This document shows positions 25,479-34,891 of a stretch of 64,000 nt of DNA, piece by piece. The DNA is from Verrucomicrobiota bacterium (GTDB taxonomy: Bacteria; Verrucomicrobiota; Verrucomicrobiae; Opitutales; CG1-02-43-26). The stretch's first letter is position 1, and each line of letters opens with the position of its first letter. The stretch covers positions 7,240 to 71,239 of the forward strand of contig JABDAI010000003.1 of NCBI GenBank assembly GCA_013289195.1. The letters are read 5' to 3'. The translations under genes were made by a program, and so were the position numbers. A model generated the notes under the pieces. It had not been told where the DNA came from, ran no database searches, and saw only the letters and a program-made list of their open reading frames with translations.

Positions 25479-27395
25479 TTACGTTTTAACTTTACCAAAA
25501 AGTGTATCACTGAGTTTCGGCATATTATCTGTTCTACGATTAATATTGATATTCCAAGAATCCAGAGTAGTTCCTATCAAAGCATCGAGAACCGCTATAT
25601 CATTCATTAAACTCACTTTCGCATCCAGTTCGGCTTTCTCTGCAGAAATCAAATCATCTTGAACACCTGTAAGCTCAAAGCTACTTGACTGCCCTCCCTC
25701 TATTTCTAGACGCTTTTGAAATACGCGCTTTTTCGATAACATAGTATTTATTTTCGCCAATTTTATCTGTATAATATCTTTTTTAATAGTACGCAATGTG
25801 TCCTTAATCGACGCTGTTAAATCTTGTTCCCTTTTTCGTAAACTAATTTTAGCATTCCTTAAAGCAATCTTTGCATTAAGAAGTGCTGACTTTCTCGCTT
25901 CTAAGAAATTAAATGGAATGGTTAAGGTCAATCCAGCATTTACTGCTCGGTCCCTAAAATCCCATGCATTTTCATTAGAACGTCCTAAAGAGTTTCTCGT
26001 TACTGAGGACGCAATTCCCGCATTCAAAGTTAAATTCCATAATGTATTATTGCGCGCCAACATATAATTTAATTCTGCAATCCGGAAATTGAGCAATTCA
26101 GTCAAATAAGTTGGATTATTAAGAAATGTAATAGAAAGCAACTCCTCAATAGTTGGCATATCTTCAGGTTCAATATCCAGAACGTAGAGATCTTGTGGAA
26201 CTAAATTAGTACTTGTATCCATATTGATTTGTCTTAAAAAATCTATTCGAGCAGATTCTACGGTATTTCTTTGATCTTGAAAATTAAACTCTTGTTGCGC
26301 CAAATAACGTTGGCGTTCCACTATGTCAGACTTTGCTCGCCTACCTGCCTCAACTAAAACTTTTGTATGTGCCAAATCATCACGTCCTTTATAAATTGCC
26401 CGTTTATCAATTTCAAATTCATCTATTGCTCTTAAGTAAGCACGATATAATGTTATCGTAAGCGTAACATTATCTATCACGACTTGCTTTAAATTATTTA
26501 TTGAAATTTCATCACCTAAGTAAGCTAATGTTAAAGGGATAGTTCCTATTTCAAAGCCACCTCCCTGTAATAAGGGTTGGCTGATATTAAAGCCTAAAGT
26601 CGTAGTAGCAGTTGTATGACTTTCCTGTCCACTGACCTTAGTATAGGTATAAGAATTGTTCCAAATTAAATTAATCAACCCACCTGATTTTAATTTCTGA
26701 GATGTTGATATACTCGGAACTGGGATAATAACTGTATCAGTGAAAGGCCCTTCTCTATTAAATTGACGTGTCCAATTTCCAACTAAAGTTGTATTCCATT
26801 GCGGTGTCCAAGTTTCTTCAAAAGCCAATAAAGATTGTACGTCAGCTGCTCTTTGAAGATAAGCCGAAGTAATACCTTTGGTAATATTAGCTTCTAAAGC
26901 ACTTGCAGTTCCAAAGCCCACACCTTCATTATCCCTTAATGCTAAATAGATGGCTTCTTCAAGGGATATTTTTTGCCCTTTACTAAAATCCTCAACTAAA
27001 AAGACATCCGCTTCAGCTTGAAGCTTTTTCAATAATTGATCTGCCTTTAAAGCTTCTGCATCACTCATGGATTCATCAAAAATAATATCCACTTCTTCTT
27101 CTTCCCCTTTATTATTAGTATCATCTGGAACGTCGATTCCATATAATCCTTCATCATCTGTAAAATCGTCATCAAGTGAAGGTTTTTCCGGCATGCAAAT
27201 AGGATGAGGCAGAAATCCCTTCCACACACAGTCAAAATCCTCTGAGGCAATGCGTTTCATGGGTGAAAGAGCTACTAATCGAGAAGACAGAACATGAAAC
27301 CCAAGAAAGACTGCGAGGTATAACAAGAAGCATCTTGAAATTTTTTTTCTCACAACAAAAAACTTTTTACTAATAGAACCTTGGCAATTCATCAC
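25479..27395 (-). CDS. TolC-type outer-membrane efflux protein of the MacAB-like operon
   Basis: This is the probable outer-membrane exit duct of the operon it heads. A hydrophobic signal lies at about residues 22-45 after a basic N-terminus. An acidic low-complexity stretch (about 75-125, with FTDDEGLYG and NKGEEEEVD) precedes the OEP domain. The OEP hairpins appear as EAIYLALRDNEGV, RAIYKGRDDLAHTKVLVEAG and LKNAKISLRKREQDLTASIK-like segments. The 638-residue length is above the TolC norm because of the N-terminal extension. It is a distinct sequence from the TolC at 12822-14723. Four genes from here to 21738 run without gaps above 17 bp. The argR gene lies 127 bp upstream on the same strand. 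Confidence 0.88.
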   Translation of the reverse strand: MMNCQGSISKKFFVVRKKISRCFLLYLAVFLGFHVLSSRLVALSPMKRIASEDFDCVWKGFLPHPICMPEKPSLDDDFTDDEGLYGIDVPDDTNNKGEEEEVDIIFDESMSDAEALKADQLLKKLQAEADVFLVEDFSKGQKISLEEAIYLALRDNEGVGFGTASALEANITKGITSAYLQRAADVQSLLAFEETWTPQWNTTLVGNWTRQFNREGPFTDTVIIPVPSISTSQKLKSGGLINLIWNNSYTYTKVSGQESHTTATTTLGFNISQPLLQGGGFEIGTIPLTLAYLGDEISINNLKQVVIDNVTLTITLYRAYLRAIDEFEIDKRAIYKGRDDLAHTKVLVEAGRRAKSDIVERQRYLAQQEFNFQDQRNTVESARIDFLRQINMDTSTNLVPQDLYVLDIEPEDMPTIEELLSITFLNNPTYLTELLNFRIAELNYMLARNNTLWNLTLNAGIASSVTRNSLGRSNENAWDFRDRAVNAGLTLTIPFNFLEARKSALLNAKIALRNAKISLRKREQDLTASIKDTLRTIKKDIIQIKLAKINTMLSKKRVFQKRLEIEGGQSSSFELTGVQDDLISAEKAELDAKVSLMNDIAVLDALIGTTLDSWNININRRTDNMPKLSDTLFGKVKT

Positions 27396-27522
27396 AGAAG
27401 GGGTGAATCATAGAAAAAATCTACTCGAGCTCGATGTTTTCAGAAAATTTTCCTCTTGTAAACAAAAAACGTTTACGAAAAGTAATAACTTAATAATTAA
27501 GTAACTTAAAAAAGAATGGGTA

Positions 27523-27981
27523 TTACTTCCATAATTCAATAATTTTTCGTTTTAGATTTTCCAATTGTCCAGGTCGTGTTACAACAAATACAGTGTCATC
27601 ACCGGCTATTGTTCCAACAATTTCATAAAATCCTGTATCATCATTAGTTGTACCAAAATTCGAGGATGTCGATTCAGGGTCATTAGCACTCATATAATCC
27701 AACTTGTAAGCCAAAGCACTCGCATGTCCTGGAGGAGTATGAAGTACCAAAAGATTCGGCGGAGCTTCATCAATACGTTTTATTAAACTACTAAACGTTA
27801 TATCGGGAGAATTAGGTGCAATGTACACTCCATGCTTTTTCCTTATTCCCATTTTATTAAGTCGCCTTGAAAGCGTAGACTGGGTCATCTCAAATCCCCT
27901 GTTTTTGATTTTTTTCAATAGCTCACTTTGATCCCTTATCTCCTCCGTTGCTATAATTTTCAATAATTCTCTATTATTCAT
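27523..27981 (-). CDS. argR: Arginine repressor ArgR
   Basis: ArgR is a hexameric regulator that binds DNA when arginine is present. The N-terminal winged helix (about residues 1-70) includes the recognition segment FEMTQSTLSRRLNKMGI. The C-terminal arginine-binding and oligomerisation domain includes IVGTIAGDDTVFVVTR near residues 120-140. The 152-residue length is normal. It is divergent from glnPQ across 73 bp. That gap contains two direct ATTCA half-sites near 28016-28030, which could be ArgR half-boxes, though they do not form the classic inverted box. The argR-glnPQ arrangement resembles that of Chlamydia pneumoniae, where ArgR regulates glnPQ. Confidence 0.95.
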   Translation of the reverse strand: MNNRELLKIIATEEIRDQSELLKKIKNRGFEMTQSTLSRRLNKMGIRKKHGVYIAPNSPDITFSSLIKRIDEAPPNLLVLHTPPGHASALAYKLDYMSANDPESTSSNFGTTNDDTGFYEIVGTIAGDDTVFVVTRPGQLENLKRKIIELWK

Positions 27982-28020
27982 ACAAATCGATTTTAATAGT
28001 TGAAATTTACAACTTTATTC

Positions 28021-28052
28021 AGTAATATTCAAGTTAATTTAAAAATATTACT
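28021..28052 (+). promoter_or_regulatory. Inverted repeat just before glnP
   Basis: Nine-base arms AGTAATATT (28021-28029) and AATATTACT (28044-28052) flank 14 bp and end 2 bp before the glnP ATG. It may be an operator or a leader hairpin. Its place between divergent argR and glnP makes ArgR a candidate binder. Confidence 0.35.
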
Positions 28053-28054
28053 CA

Positions 28055-28714
28055 ATGGAAATACTCACTCAAGAATGGCTATCTTCAATAAAATACATTT
28101 CGGGAGGAATCATTGTCACTTTGGAATATACTCTGATATCTGTAGCTCTTGGGTTGATTTTAGGTTCTCTTCTTGCATTGAGTAAATTAAGTCATAATAA
28201 ATTTCTTCAAATTTTTGCCTCAAGTTATGTTTCCATTTTCCGAGGAACGCCTCTTTTAATCCAATTAAGCTTAGTTTATTTTGCCATTCCAACGCTCATT
28301 CACTATAAAATGTCTGTATTCGAAGCAGGTATTATTGCGTTTTCTTTAAATTCTGCCGCCTATGTTTGCGAAATCATTAGAGCAGGTATTGAGTCCATTG
28401 ATAAAGGACAATTTGAAGCATCGAAAGCTCTTGGTATTCCCTACACTGCCATGATGAAGGACATCATTTTTCCTCAAGCGATTAAAAATATTCTTCCCGC
28501 TCTTGTTAATGAGGTGATTAACTTGCTGAAAGAAACCGCGATTATATCTATCATAGGAGGCGCCGATCTGATGGCAAGAGCGCAAATTGTTGTCGCTGAA
28601 AAGTATAGCTATTTTATTCCCTTATTTATAGCCTCAATTTATTATTACATTTTAGTGGAAATTTTAAGTTACTTTGCAAAAATCTTAGAACGAAAACTCA
28701 AAACCAATGATTAG
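28055..28714 (+). CDS. glnP: Polar amino-acid ABC permease (GlnP/ArtQ family)
   Basis: This is the HisM/GlnP-type inner-membrane permease for a polar amino acid. Of its 219 residues most form five transmembrane helices. The EAA loop reads [22 protein letters not shown], and the family motif FRGTPLLIQ lies near residues 62-70. It overlaps glnQ by 8 bp, so the two are translationally coupled. No substrate-binding protein gene is adjacent, so specificity is open. The divergent argR makes arginine or a related amino acid a reasonable substrate guess. The symbol follows the common naming of this pair. Confidence 0.93.
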   Translation: MEILTQEWLSSIKYISGGIIVTLEYTLISVALGLILGSLLALSKLSHNKFLQIFASSYVSIFRGTPLLIQLSLVYFAIPTLIHYKMSVFEAGIIAFSLNSAAYVCEIIRAGIESIDKGQFEASKALGIPYTAMMKDIIFPQAIKNILPALVNEVINLLKETAIISIIGGADLMARAQIVVAEKYSYFIPLFIASIYYYILVEILSYFAKILERKLKTND

Positions 28715-29423
28715 AATAAAAAATTTAAGGAAAAAATTTAATGACCTCGAAGTGCTCAAAGGAATATCTATAGATATTGCACAAGGTGAAGTCATCGCCA
28801 TCATTGGTCCTTCAGGCAGCGGAAAATCTACACTCCTTCGCTGTATGAATCTTTTAGAAACACCAACAAGTGGTGAAATTTGGATCGATGGTGTCCTGCT
28901 CGATAAATCATCGCTCCCCAAAATTCAGCCTCAAATTGGAATGCTTTTTCAGCATTTTAATCTTTTTCGCAATATGTCTGTTATCGAGAACATTCTTTAT
29001 GCGCCAAAAGTTGTTTTAGGCAAAAAAAAAGAAGCATTGATGCCTAAAGCTGAAAATCTTTTATCACAAGTCAATTTATTAGACAAAAAATTAGCCTATC
29101 CACAGTCGCTCTCCGGCGGCCAAAAACAGCGTATAGCAATAGTTCGAGCGCTTATCATGAACCCCAAGATTCTTCTTCTGGATGAACCCACTTCAGCTCT
29201 CGATCCGGAAATGGTAAAGGAAGTATTAAATACCATCAAGTCGTTTGCTCATACAGGCATGACTCTCATTATGAACACTCATGAAATGTCTTTTGCAAAG
29301 GAAGTAGCCGATAGAATTCTATTTCTCGATCAAGGCCAAATTATAGAACAAGGCAGTCCAAAAGATTTTTTTAGTTCACCAAAAACAGATCGGGTTAAGA
29401 GTTTTTTGGAAAAGGTGTTATAA
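28707..29423 (+). CDS. glnQ: Polar amino-acid ABC ATPase (GlnQ family)
   Basis: This is the ATPase partner of GlnP. Walker [10 protein letters not shown] is at residues 34-42, the Q-loop is [17 protein letters not shown], the signature is [15 protein letters not shown], and Walker B is [16 protein letters not shown], all typical of the polar amino-acid uptake subfamily. The 238-residue length is standard. Its start lies 8 bp inside the glnP gene. Its 3' end overlaps the convergent pseudouridine-synthase gene by 6 bp, so there is no room for a conventional terminator. Confidence 0.96.
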   Translation: MIRIKNLRKKFNDLEVLKGISIDIAQGEVIAIIGPSGSGKSTLLRCMNLLETPTSGEIWIDGVLLDKSSLPKIQPQIGMLFQHFNLFRNMSVIENILYAPKVVLGKKKEALMPKAENLLSQVNLLDKKLAYPQSLSGGQKQRIAIVRALIMNPKILLLDEPTSALDPEMVKEVLNTIKSFAHTGMTLIMNTHEMSFAKEVADRILFLDQGQIIEQGSPKDFFSSPKTDRVKSFLEKVL

Positions 29424-30254
29424 ATAAAGTGAGCTTGCTTTTTCTAATTCCATAAAACTACGACAAAATACTTCCATATCTTCAGGTAACGGCGCAGAAA
29501 TACTCTCTTGAAATTCCTCATGGAAAAATTCCAATTTCGCAGCATGTATGGCTTGCCGTTTCATTGGCAATTGATTAGCCAAGTTTTCTGTCCAACCTTT
29601 TTCGATAAACTCTAAAAACAATTTTTCATCTGGACCGTATATTTTATCCCCAACAACCGGATACCCCAACCACTGGGCATGTGCTCTGATTTGATGCTTT
29701 CGCCCAGTATGTAATTCTACTTCACAAAGCGTATAACCATTTCTTATAAGTATGGGCTTAAACGTAGTTTGCGCTCGCTGTGCCGTCCTATCTTCACGCA
29801 CACATTGCTTTGCATGAATTAAACTTTTGATATCCTTCGCAAGTGGTTGATCGACTTCAATTTTTTCTTTTAATTCGCCTACTAACAAAACTGTGTAAAA
29901 TTTGTTTACTTTTCTAAATTCCATCGCCATTTGGCAAATTCTAGCCATTTTCTTGTCCTTTGCCAAAAGAACTACCCCACTAGTCTCTCTATCTAGACGG
30001 CTAACTAAGTGCAAGGAAACTAAACCTGTATATTCGCGACAAGCACCCACTAAACTCGATAAAGGTCCATTTTTCGAAGGATGACAAACCACCCATCCAG
30101 GTTTATTGATAACAAGCAATCGATTATCCTCTGAAATAATCCATGTTTTCAATTCCTCTAAATTGATTAACGGCGCCTCTTCACCGAAAGGATCTGAACC
30201 TGGACCTTGAGATTCTTGACTGGCAATACACTTTTCTTCAACCTCATTCACCAT
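29418..30254 (-). CDS. RluA/RluD-family pseudouridine synthase
   Basis: This is a second RNA pseudouridine synthase. The catalytic motif [18 protein letters not shown] gives Asp88, preceded by [13 protein letters not shown] and followed by [30 protein letters not shown] and [24 protein letters not shown] in family order. The first 30 residues are not conserved and no S4 domain is visible. It shares the operon direction with the SDR gene 13 bp upstream and converges on glnQ with a 6-bp overlap. Which RNA it modifies cannot be told. It is closer to the RluD consensus than the paralogue at 10548-11315. Confidence 0.92.
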   Translation of the reverse strand: MVNEVEEKCIASQESQGPGSDPFGEEAPLINLEELKTWIISEDNRLLVINKPGWVVCHPSKNGPLSSLVGACREYTGLVSLHLVSRLDRETSGVVLLAKDKKMARICQMAMEFRKVNKFYTVLLVGELKEKIEVDQPLAKDIKSLIHAKQCVREDRTAQRAQTTFKPILIRNGYTLCEVELHTGRKHQIRAHAQWLGYPVVGDKIYGPDEKLFLEFIEKGWTENLANQLPMKRQAIHAAKLEFFHEEFQESISAPLPEDMEVFCRSFMELEKASSLYL

Positions 30255-30267
30255 TTAATTCACTTCA

Positions 30268-31059
30268 CTATTTACTTTTTCTAAATCGTTTCACGATCAT
30301 TCCTGAAATTCTAGTCAGTAAACATAAAGGAAAAAATTTCCCAATGCAAATCATTACTTTATTCCTAAACCCGGGTATTACAAAACCCTTATCAGCTTCA
30401 AAGGCCTTCCATGCCACCTCAACAACTTCTTCAGCTGGTTGCCGACTTTCTTTCTCCGGCGAAAATCCCGCTCTTGCAAAAAAACTGCTCTGCGTTACCC
30501 CAGGACATAAGGCTAATACACGAACGCCTTTATCCCTTAAATCTTCTCTAATAGCTAGAGTCCAATCCAGAACAAAGGACTTCGTAGCTCCATAGGTTGC
30601 CATATAAGGCGTCGGCTGAAATCCTACACCAGATGAAACATTTATTATCCCTCCCCCTCTTTTGATTATCAAAGGTAACATTAAACCCGTCAGGTGAACA
30701 ACTGCACATACATTTACATCAATCATATTCAGTTGGTTCGAAAGATTAGTATCTTGAAAAGCCCCATATTCACCAAATCCACTATTATTAATCAGCAAGA
30801 TCTTACCCTGCGGCATCTGGTCTATCAGTAACTGATTTATTTTTGGAACTACTTCCTCAATTAGTTCTCGTTTGGAAAGATCACATTCAAAATGATAACA
30901 CCTTTCTTTTCCTTCAAATAGTTTAGGTTTTCGTCGAGAAAGATTGCAAATTAAAACTTTTTGACTTAAATTTAATAAGAAAGTTAAAAAACTAGCACCT
31001 ATGCCAGATGATCCTCCAGTAATAACGACTGCTGAATACTCTAAATATCTTTTATCCAT
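30268..31059 (-). CDS. Short-chain dehydrogenase/reductase (classical SDR)
   Basis: This is an NAD(P)-dependent oxidoreductase of the classical SDR family. The cofactor motif TGGSSGIG lies near the start, NNSG follows in the middle, and the catalytic set appears as NVSSGVG (Ser) and YMATYGATK (Tyr-x-x-x-Lys). The C-terminal 30 residues are hydrophobic and then basic, suggesting membrane association as in DltE/YqjQ-type reductases. The start is taken at the ATG at 31059 (MDKRYLEYSAVVITGG) because it places the Rossmann motif normally. The upstream ATG at 31107 would overlap the divergent hpf gene. The substrate is unknown. Confidence 0.9.
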   Translation of the reverse strand: MDKRYLEYSAVVITGGSSGIGASFLTFLLNLSQKVLICNLSRRKPKLFEGKERCYHFECDLSKRELIEEVVPKINQLLIDQMPQGKILLINNSGFGEYGAFQDTNLSNQLNMIDVNVCAVVHLTGLMLPLIIKRGGGIINVSSGVGFQPTPYMATYGATKSFVLDWTLAIREDLRDKGVRVLALCPGVTQSSFFARAGFSPEKESRQPAEEVVEVAWKAFEADKGFVIPGFRNKVMICIGKFFPLCLLTRISGMIVKRFRKSK

Positions 31060-31092
31060 AATTTTTTGTAAACTTAAACCCTTAAAAATGCA

Positions 31093-31584
31093 ATGAATAA
31101 TAACCAAGAAGTAATAATCTCGGGTTCACATATGGACCTTACCGACATCCTTAAACAAACAGTAACTACGAAATTGCAAAGGCTACTACATCCTAATAAT
31201 CGAATTGTCAGGATCCGTGTTGATCTTGCTTATCATCACAGAAAAGACTCTAAAGAAGAATTTGCCGCCAAGGGCCATGTTGAGCTCGATGGTTCAAATA
31301 TCAATTTGAACGACGAAGATAAAGTAGAAGCTACCTTAGATAAACTCATCGATAAGCATCATAAAAAAGTTCTCAAAGCTCAATATACTGCAAAAGGCAT
31401 TGTCGAAGTCCCCGGCACAGATATCATCGCTTCTGAAGATTCTGAAGATCTTTATAAATCTATTGATAAGATGGTGGATAAACTCGAACGTCTTCTCCAT
31501 GAACGCGCTAGTATCAATAAAGTCAAAAGAAATCACCCACATAATATTGATATCCCATCGAATATTCCTAAAGCTGAGTCTTAA
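31093..31584 (+). CDS. Ribosome hibernation promoting factor (HPF/RaiA family)
   Basis: This protein binds the 30S decoding region and inactivates or dimerises ribosomes under stress. The beta-alpha-beta-beta-beta-alpha fold is visible in the first 110 residues: VIISGSHMDLTDILKQTVTT, then the RVDLAYHH and AAKGHVELDG strands, and the closing helix DLYKSIDKMVDKLERLLHE. The extra KVLKAQYTAKGIVEVPG strand pair makes the core slightly longer than in E. coli HPF. The 163-residue total lacks the separate C-terminal dimerisation domain of long HPF. It is divergent from the SDR gene and is followed by a tandem repeat and an inverted repeat. The symbol is left blank because RaiA and HPF cannot be separated by eye. 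Confidence 0.88.
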   Translation: MNNNQEVIISGSHMDLTDILKQTVTTKLQRLLHPNNRIVRIRVDLAYHHRKDSKEEFAAKGHVELDGSNINLNDEDKVEATLDKLIDKHHKKVLKAQYTAKGIVEVPGTDIIASEDSEDLYKSIDKMVDKLERLLHERASINKVKRNHPHNIDIPSNIPKAES

Positions 31585-31606
31585 ATCTTAAATCTTAAAT
31601 CTTAAA
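31579..31606 (+). repeat. Tandem heptamer TCTTAAA, four copies
   Basis: Four exact copies of TCTTAAA run from 31579 to 31606. The first copy includes the hpf stop codon, so copy-number change could alter only the tail. It is directly followed by the inverted repeat at 31616-31651. Confidence 0.85.
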
Positions 31607-31615
31607 TTTTAATAT

Positions 31616-31651
31616 TATAATGCATAATTCATTACTAAATTATGCATTATA
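31616..31651 (+). terminator. Perfect 14-bp stem-loop after hpf
   Basis: Arms 31616-31629 and 31638-31651 pair over 14 bp around an 8-nt loop. It follows hpf by 32 bp. It lacks a T tract, so it may be a weak terminator or an mRNA-stabilising hairpin. Confidence 0.45.
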
Positions 31652-31818
31652 TAATTGACGATTTTATTGAACAGGTTTAGAATTTTACTTATTGCATTCA
31701 AGGCCATTATTTATTGCTGATAACACGAAATCAGCCTCAGATTTTATTATTAATGGAATGCTTTCTACCGAAGTACAAATTCAAGAAATAAAGAAGAATT
31801 TTAATATACAAGTATCGA

Positions 31819-33069
31819 TTATTGACGTATACCGCATTCATTGGATAGGCATACAGAAGTCTTACTTTTTAATAAAATAAATAATGCAATTATTGCTAAT
31901 ACAGCAATATAAATACTACTTAACCATAATGAAGCGTATTTTTGATAAAAAAACAAACATATCGGTACACATGCATTGAAAAAAATGCCGATGGCAAACG
32001 CAGTGCTAATGGCTGTAATGCGGCATCTTTTATTGGGATGAGACTGTTCAACCACCCAACTGTGAATTGGGCCGATATAAATACAAGCACAAAGAGTTAA
32101 AAGTAGGCGAATAATAAAAGGCATAGAATGAAAAAATGAAATGAAAATGAAAATGAAACATAGAAATGCGATAAGCCCAAAACACATTGTTGATTTAATT
32201 TTATATTTATCAGAAAAATAGCCTGTAATCAGTAATCCAACCCCATAAACAATTAAACAGAAAAAAGTTTCCAATTGAGAGTTACTGGTAGCGCTGTCAC
32301 TATATATTAATGGAAGGAAAATAAAGGTATAAGCATAGATGGAATGAAAAAATCCTGTAACGAAAGTTATAGAAAAAATAATGGGAAAATTTTCTTTGAT
32401 AAAATCAAAAGAAATAGATTTAAATTCATTCTTAAGATTAAATATGGGACTTTCTTTACAATAAAATTTAAATCCGAGGCTAAGTAAACCTGTAAGAAGT
32501 CCAACAATAAAAACCGCTCTCCATGAAATAATAGTTTCAAAAGTAACGCTTAAAATCGACAAACCATTTGCTAACAATAATCCTAATACTGCAAAAAAGC
32601 AACTGATACCACTCATAAAGCCCTGATTTTCTGTAGAGCCATGTTCAAGAGAAAAAACGATTGAGCTATAATATTCTCCGGCCGAGAAAAAAAATTGTAA
32701 ACTTAGAAGGATAAAAAAAAATATCCAAGTATAGTTAGAAAGAATGTTGATAGGAAGAAAAGCGATCGCTCCGGTAACCACAGCAAGACCAAAACTTGAT
32801 GAAATACAAGCTGCACGCCGCCCTTTAGCATCACCAATATGTCCATAATACCACGCCCCTAAAGGGTACATTACAAAAGACCCTAAAAATATAAGCATAT
32901 AAGTGAGAAAAACGCTGTTTTCTTGGACAGAGTCTTTAAAAAGTAATGGAGCTAAGATGGGTGCCATAAATACAAACAAAGACATATTATAAGCTTCGGA
33001 AAAGCTAGATGAAAATCCGAGCCAACTTTCTCGAGGAATAGAAAATAATTTGCTATTGAATAAGCTCAT
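31819..33069 (-). CDS. MFS transporter (metabolite:H+ symporter-like)
   Basis: This is a 12-helix major facilitator. Helix 2-3 motifs GAWYYGHIGDAKGRRAACISS and ITGYFSDKYKIKS fit the MFS loop consensus and are closest to the MHS group (ProP/ShiA-like). Start is taken at 33069 (MSLFNSKLFSIPRES) because the upstream ATG at 33147 would overlap the end of the LRR-like gene by 95 bp and adds a basic tail with no membrane role. With this choice the overlap is 17 bp. It is the last gene in the run that starts with a TPP riboswitch and thiE, so thiamine or a precursor is one possible substrate. That link is only positional. Confidence 0.85.
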   Translation of the reverse strand: MSLFNSKLFSIPRESWLGFSSSFSEAYNMSLFVFMAPILAPLLFKDSVQENSVFLTYMLIFLGSFVMYPLGAWYYGHIGDAKGRRAACISSSFGLAVVTGAIAFLPINILSNYTWIFFFILLSLQFFFSAGEYYSSIVFSLEHGSTENQGFMSGISCFFAVLGLLLANGLSILSVTFETIISWRAVFIVGLLTGLLSLGFKFYCKESPIFNLKNEFKSISFDFIKENFPIIFSITFVTGFFHSIYAYTFIFLPLIYSDSATSNSQLETFFCLIVYGVGLLITGYFSDKYKIKSTMCFGLIAFLCFIFIFISFFHSMPFIIRLLLTLCACIYIGPIHSWVVEQSHPNKRCRITAISTAFAIGIFFNACVPICLFFYQKYASLWLSSIYIAVLAIIALFILLKSKTSVCLSNECGIRQ

Positions 33070-34003
33070 GTGATTGGATGCGTGTTTGCAAATTTTTAAA
33101 AATTTCTTCCGTTGTTTCATCCTCAATTTCTTGAAAAGCAATGACACTAAGTTCAGGAAGTGCGGCTGGAAAATTCAACGTAACTCCATGCGCAATATAT
33201 CGACAAGTAAAAAAAATTAGTTTTTCCCCAAATGTAAGATTAACATTTTGATGTACTTTAATACGATAATTTGTGCTAAAACTATTGCTACCAATATAAT
33301 CACAATTGAAAGAAATTAAATTTTTGGGTAATGTCAAATTTGTGTCCTGCACAATGACGAGACAGGAGAAAAATTTTAAGCTCTCGGGAAGCTTTAATAG
33401 GGTAAAATCCCAAAAGGATCCACAAGAAAAAGAAATTAAATTTTCATAAAATTTGATAGTTACATTCCGTTTCATTGGCCCCTCACAAGCAAAAAACTTT
33501 AATTCTTTCGGAAAAGAAAGCGTTACATTATCTTCTATACCCTTACAAGAGAATGAAATGAGGTTTTGCGCTAAATCTAAGATTCTTTGGATATTGTTAG
33601 TAATCAAAGGTACAATTTTATCAAATTGAATAGATTCGATATATTTGAAATACAGTTCATACATAACGAGATTTTGAACATTCGCTGCAGTTTTTATGTC
33701 TTTTATTTCAATTTTTAAGTTCTTTTCTTGGGCAAAAGCCATTTTTTTATTTTCAGGATCTGATAAGTCAACCGAATATACGACAACCCGAATTTTATCA
33801 GAATTGATGATTGGGTCAGGAAAGCACTTACTTAATGATCTCATCTTTAATGGTTGATATTTTGCAACTTCCCAAAATATATCTAAACTATCAAATAGTC
33901 TATGATTGATCGTTTGCTGAGTACTTACTGATGGATCTAAGTTTTTAATATTATTTCCTTGAGCAGGTGGTAACAACAAATTGTTTTTATTTATGTGTTT
34001 CAT
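33053..34003 (-). CDS. LRR-like repeat protein
   Basis: This 316-residue protein carries seven or more copies of a 21-25-residue unit of the form LxFFxCxxIxxxxxLxLPxx, for instance LISFSCKGIEDNVTLSFPKE, LKFFACEGPMKRNVTIKFYE and LKFFSCLVIVQDTNLTLPKN. The unit is beta-strand plus turn plus a proline-marked step, like an irregular leucine-rich or FNIP-type solenoid. A degenerate F-box-like stretch (DSLDIFWEVAKYQPLKM) lies near residues 38-54, but I would not call it. There is no signal peptide. It lies 45 bp after thiD and overlaps the MFS gene by 17 bp. Related repeat proteins are at 48443 and 49968. Such proteins are usually host-directed binders, which is inference. Confidence 0.65.
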   Translation of the reverse strand: MKHINKNNLLLPPAQGNNIKNLDPSVSTQQTINHRLFDSLDIFWEVAKYQPLKMRSLSKCFPDPIINSDKIRVVVYSVDLSDPENKKMAFAQEKNLKIEIKDIKTAANVQNLVMYELYFKYIESIQFDKIVPLITNNIQRILDLAQNLISFSCKGIEDNVTLSFPKELKFFACEGPMKRNVTIKFYENLISFSCGSFWDFTLLKLPESLKFFSCLVIVQDTNLTLPKNLISFNCDYIGSNSFSTNYRIKVHQNVNLTFGEKLIFFTCRYIAHGVTLNFPAALPELSVIAFQEIEDETTEEIFKNLQTRIQSHELIQ

Positions 34004-34048
34004 TTTTTTAATGAATCGATGTTTTTTAAGTTTTTTGTATAATTAATT

Positions 34049-34858
34049 TTACTCCCAAATATCATAAAAGTGATTCACTGGCCCTTGCCCATGGCCAATC
34101 TCATAATTGGCCCCTGATTTTAAAGCTCCAGTCAGATATTCCTTTGCACGCTTTACTGCTTCAGGTATATTACATCCACGCGCCAGTAAAGCTGCAATAG
34201 CAGCAGAAAAAGTGCAACCTGTTCCGTGAGTATTGATCGTATCGATACGTTCAGAACTATACCAATAGATCGATTCGTCAGCATATAAACAGTCGTCACT
34301 TAAGTGACTTTGCATATGGCCTCCTTTCACTACAACAGCTTTTGCCCCCATGAAGGAAAGTTCTTTTGCTGCATTTTCCATATCCAATTTAGAAACAATT
34401 CTTCTATTCAATAAATCTTCCGCTTCAGGAATATTTGGAGTTATAATAGTAGCCAGTGGCAAAATGAGTTCCTTAAGCGCCACAACAGCCCCTTCATATA
34501 ATAAACGGTCTCCACTTTTAGCTACCATAACAGGATCCACTACGATGATGGGTGGATGATATTGTTTCAAAGCATGAGCAACAACTTCTATGATTTCCGG
34601 ACGATGGAGCATCCCAATTTTAACAGCATCTACGCCAATATCCTCAAATAAAGAATCCATTTGTTCTTTAATGCACTGGATATCAATTTCATAAATTGAC
34701 CTCACTCCTTGAGTATTTTGGACAGGTAGAGCCGTCAAAACTGTCATACTATAACAACCTAAAGCTGAAAAAGTCTTTAAATCAGCTTGAATCCCAGCCC
34801 CTCCACTGCCATCAAAACCTGCTATACTTAATGCTCTTTTGTATTTTTTCTTTTCCAT
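34049..34858 (-). CDS. thiD: Hydroxymethylpyrimidine/phosphomethylpyrimidine kinase
   Basis: ThiD phosphorylates HMP and HMP-P to give HMP pyrophosphate for thiamine synthesis. The N-terminal SIAGFDGSGGAGIQADLKTF motif, the central VVVDPVMVAKSGDRLL block and the anion-hole segment NTHGTGCTFSAAIAA with its catalytic Cys are all present. The length of 269 residues is standard. It lies 33 bp after thiL in the riboswitch-led operon thiE-thiL-thiD. No thiC or thiG is nearby, so HMP or thiamine monophosphate precursors may be salvaged. That conclusion is limited to this window. Confidence 0.96.
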   Translation of the reverse strand: MEKKKYKRALSIAGFDGSGGAGIQADLKTFSALGCYSMTVLTALPVQNTQGVRSIYEIDIQCIKEQMDSLFEDIGVDAVKIGMLHRPEIIEVVAHALKQYHPPIIVVDPVMVAKSGDRLLYEGAVVALKELILPLATIITPNIPEAEDLLNRRIVSKLDMENAAKELSFMGAKAVVVKGGHMQSHLSDDCLYADESIYWYSSERIDTINTHGTGCTFSAAIAALLARGCNIPEAVKRAKEYLTGALKSGANYEIGHGQGPVNHFYDIWE

Positions 34859-34891
34859 TTCTTTTTTTATTTTTTGATAAATCTTTCTTTT

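Noticed and set aside
28008..28030. Classical ArgR box before glnP
   Set aside because: ATTCA half-sites are direct repeats, not the expected inverted pair, so only a tentative note is given in the argR entry.
31692..31880. Small frame starting with TTG after hpf
   Set aside because: It overlaps the 3' end of the MFS gene, has only a TTG start, and its text matches nothing I know. It may be a remnant but the evidence is too thin.
33960..34048. Separate promoter for the LRR-like gene after thiD
   Set aside because: The 45-bp gap and thiD tail contain no -35 and -10 pair at proper spacing that I could support.
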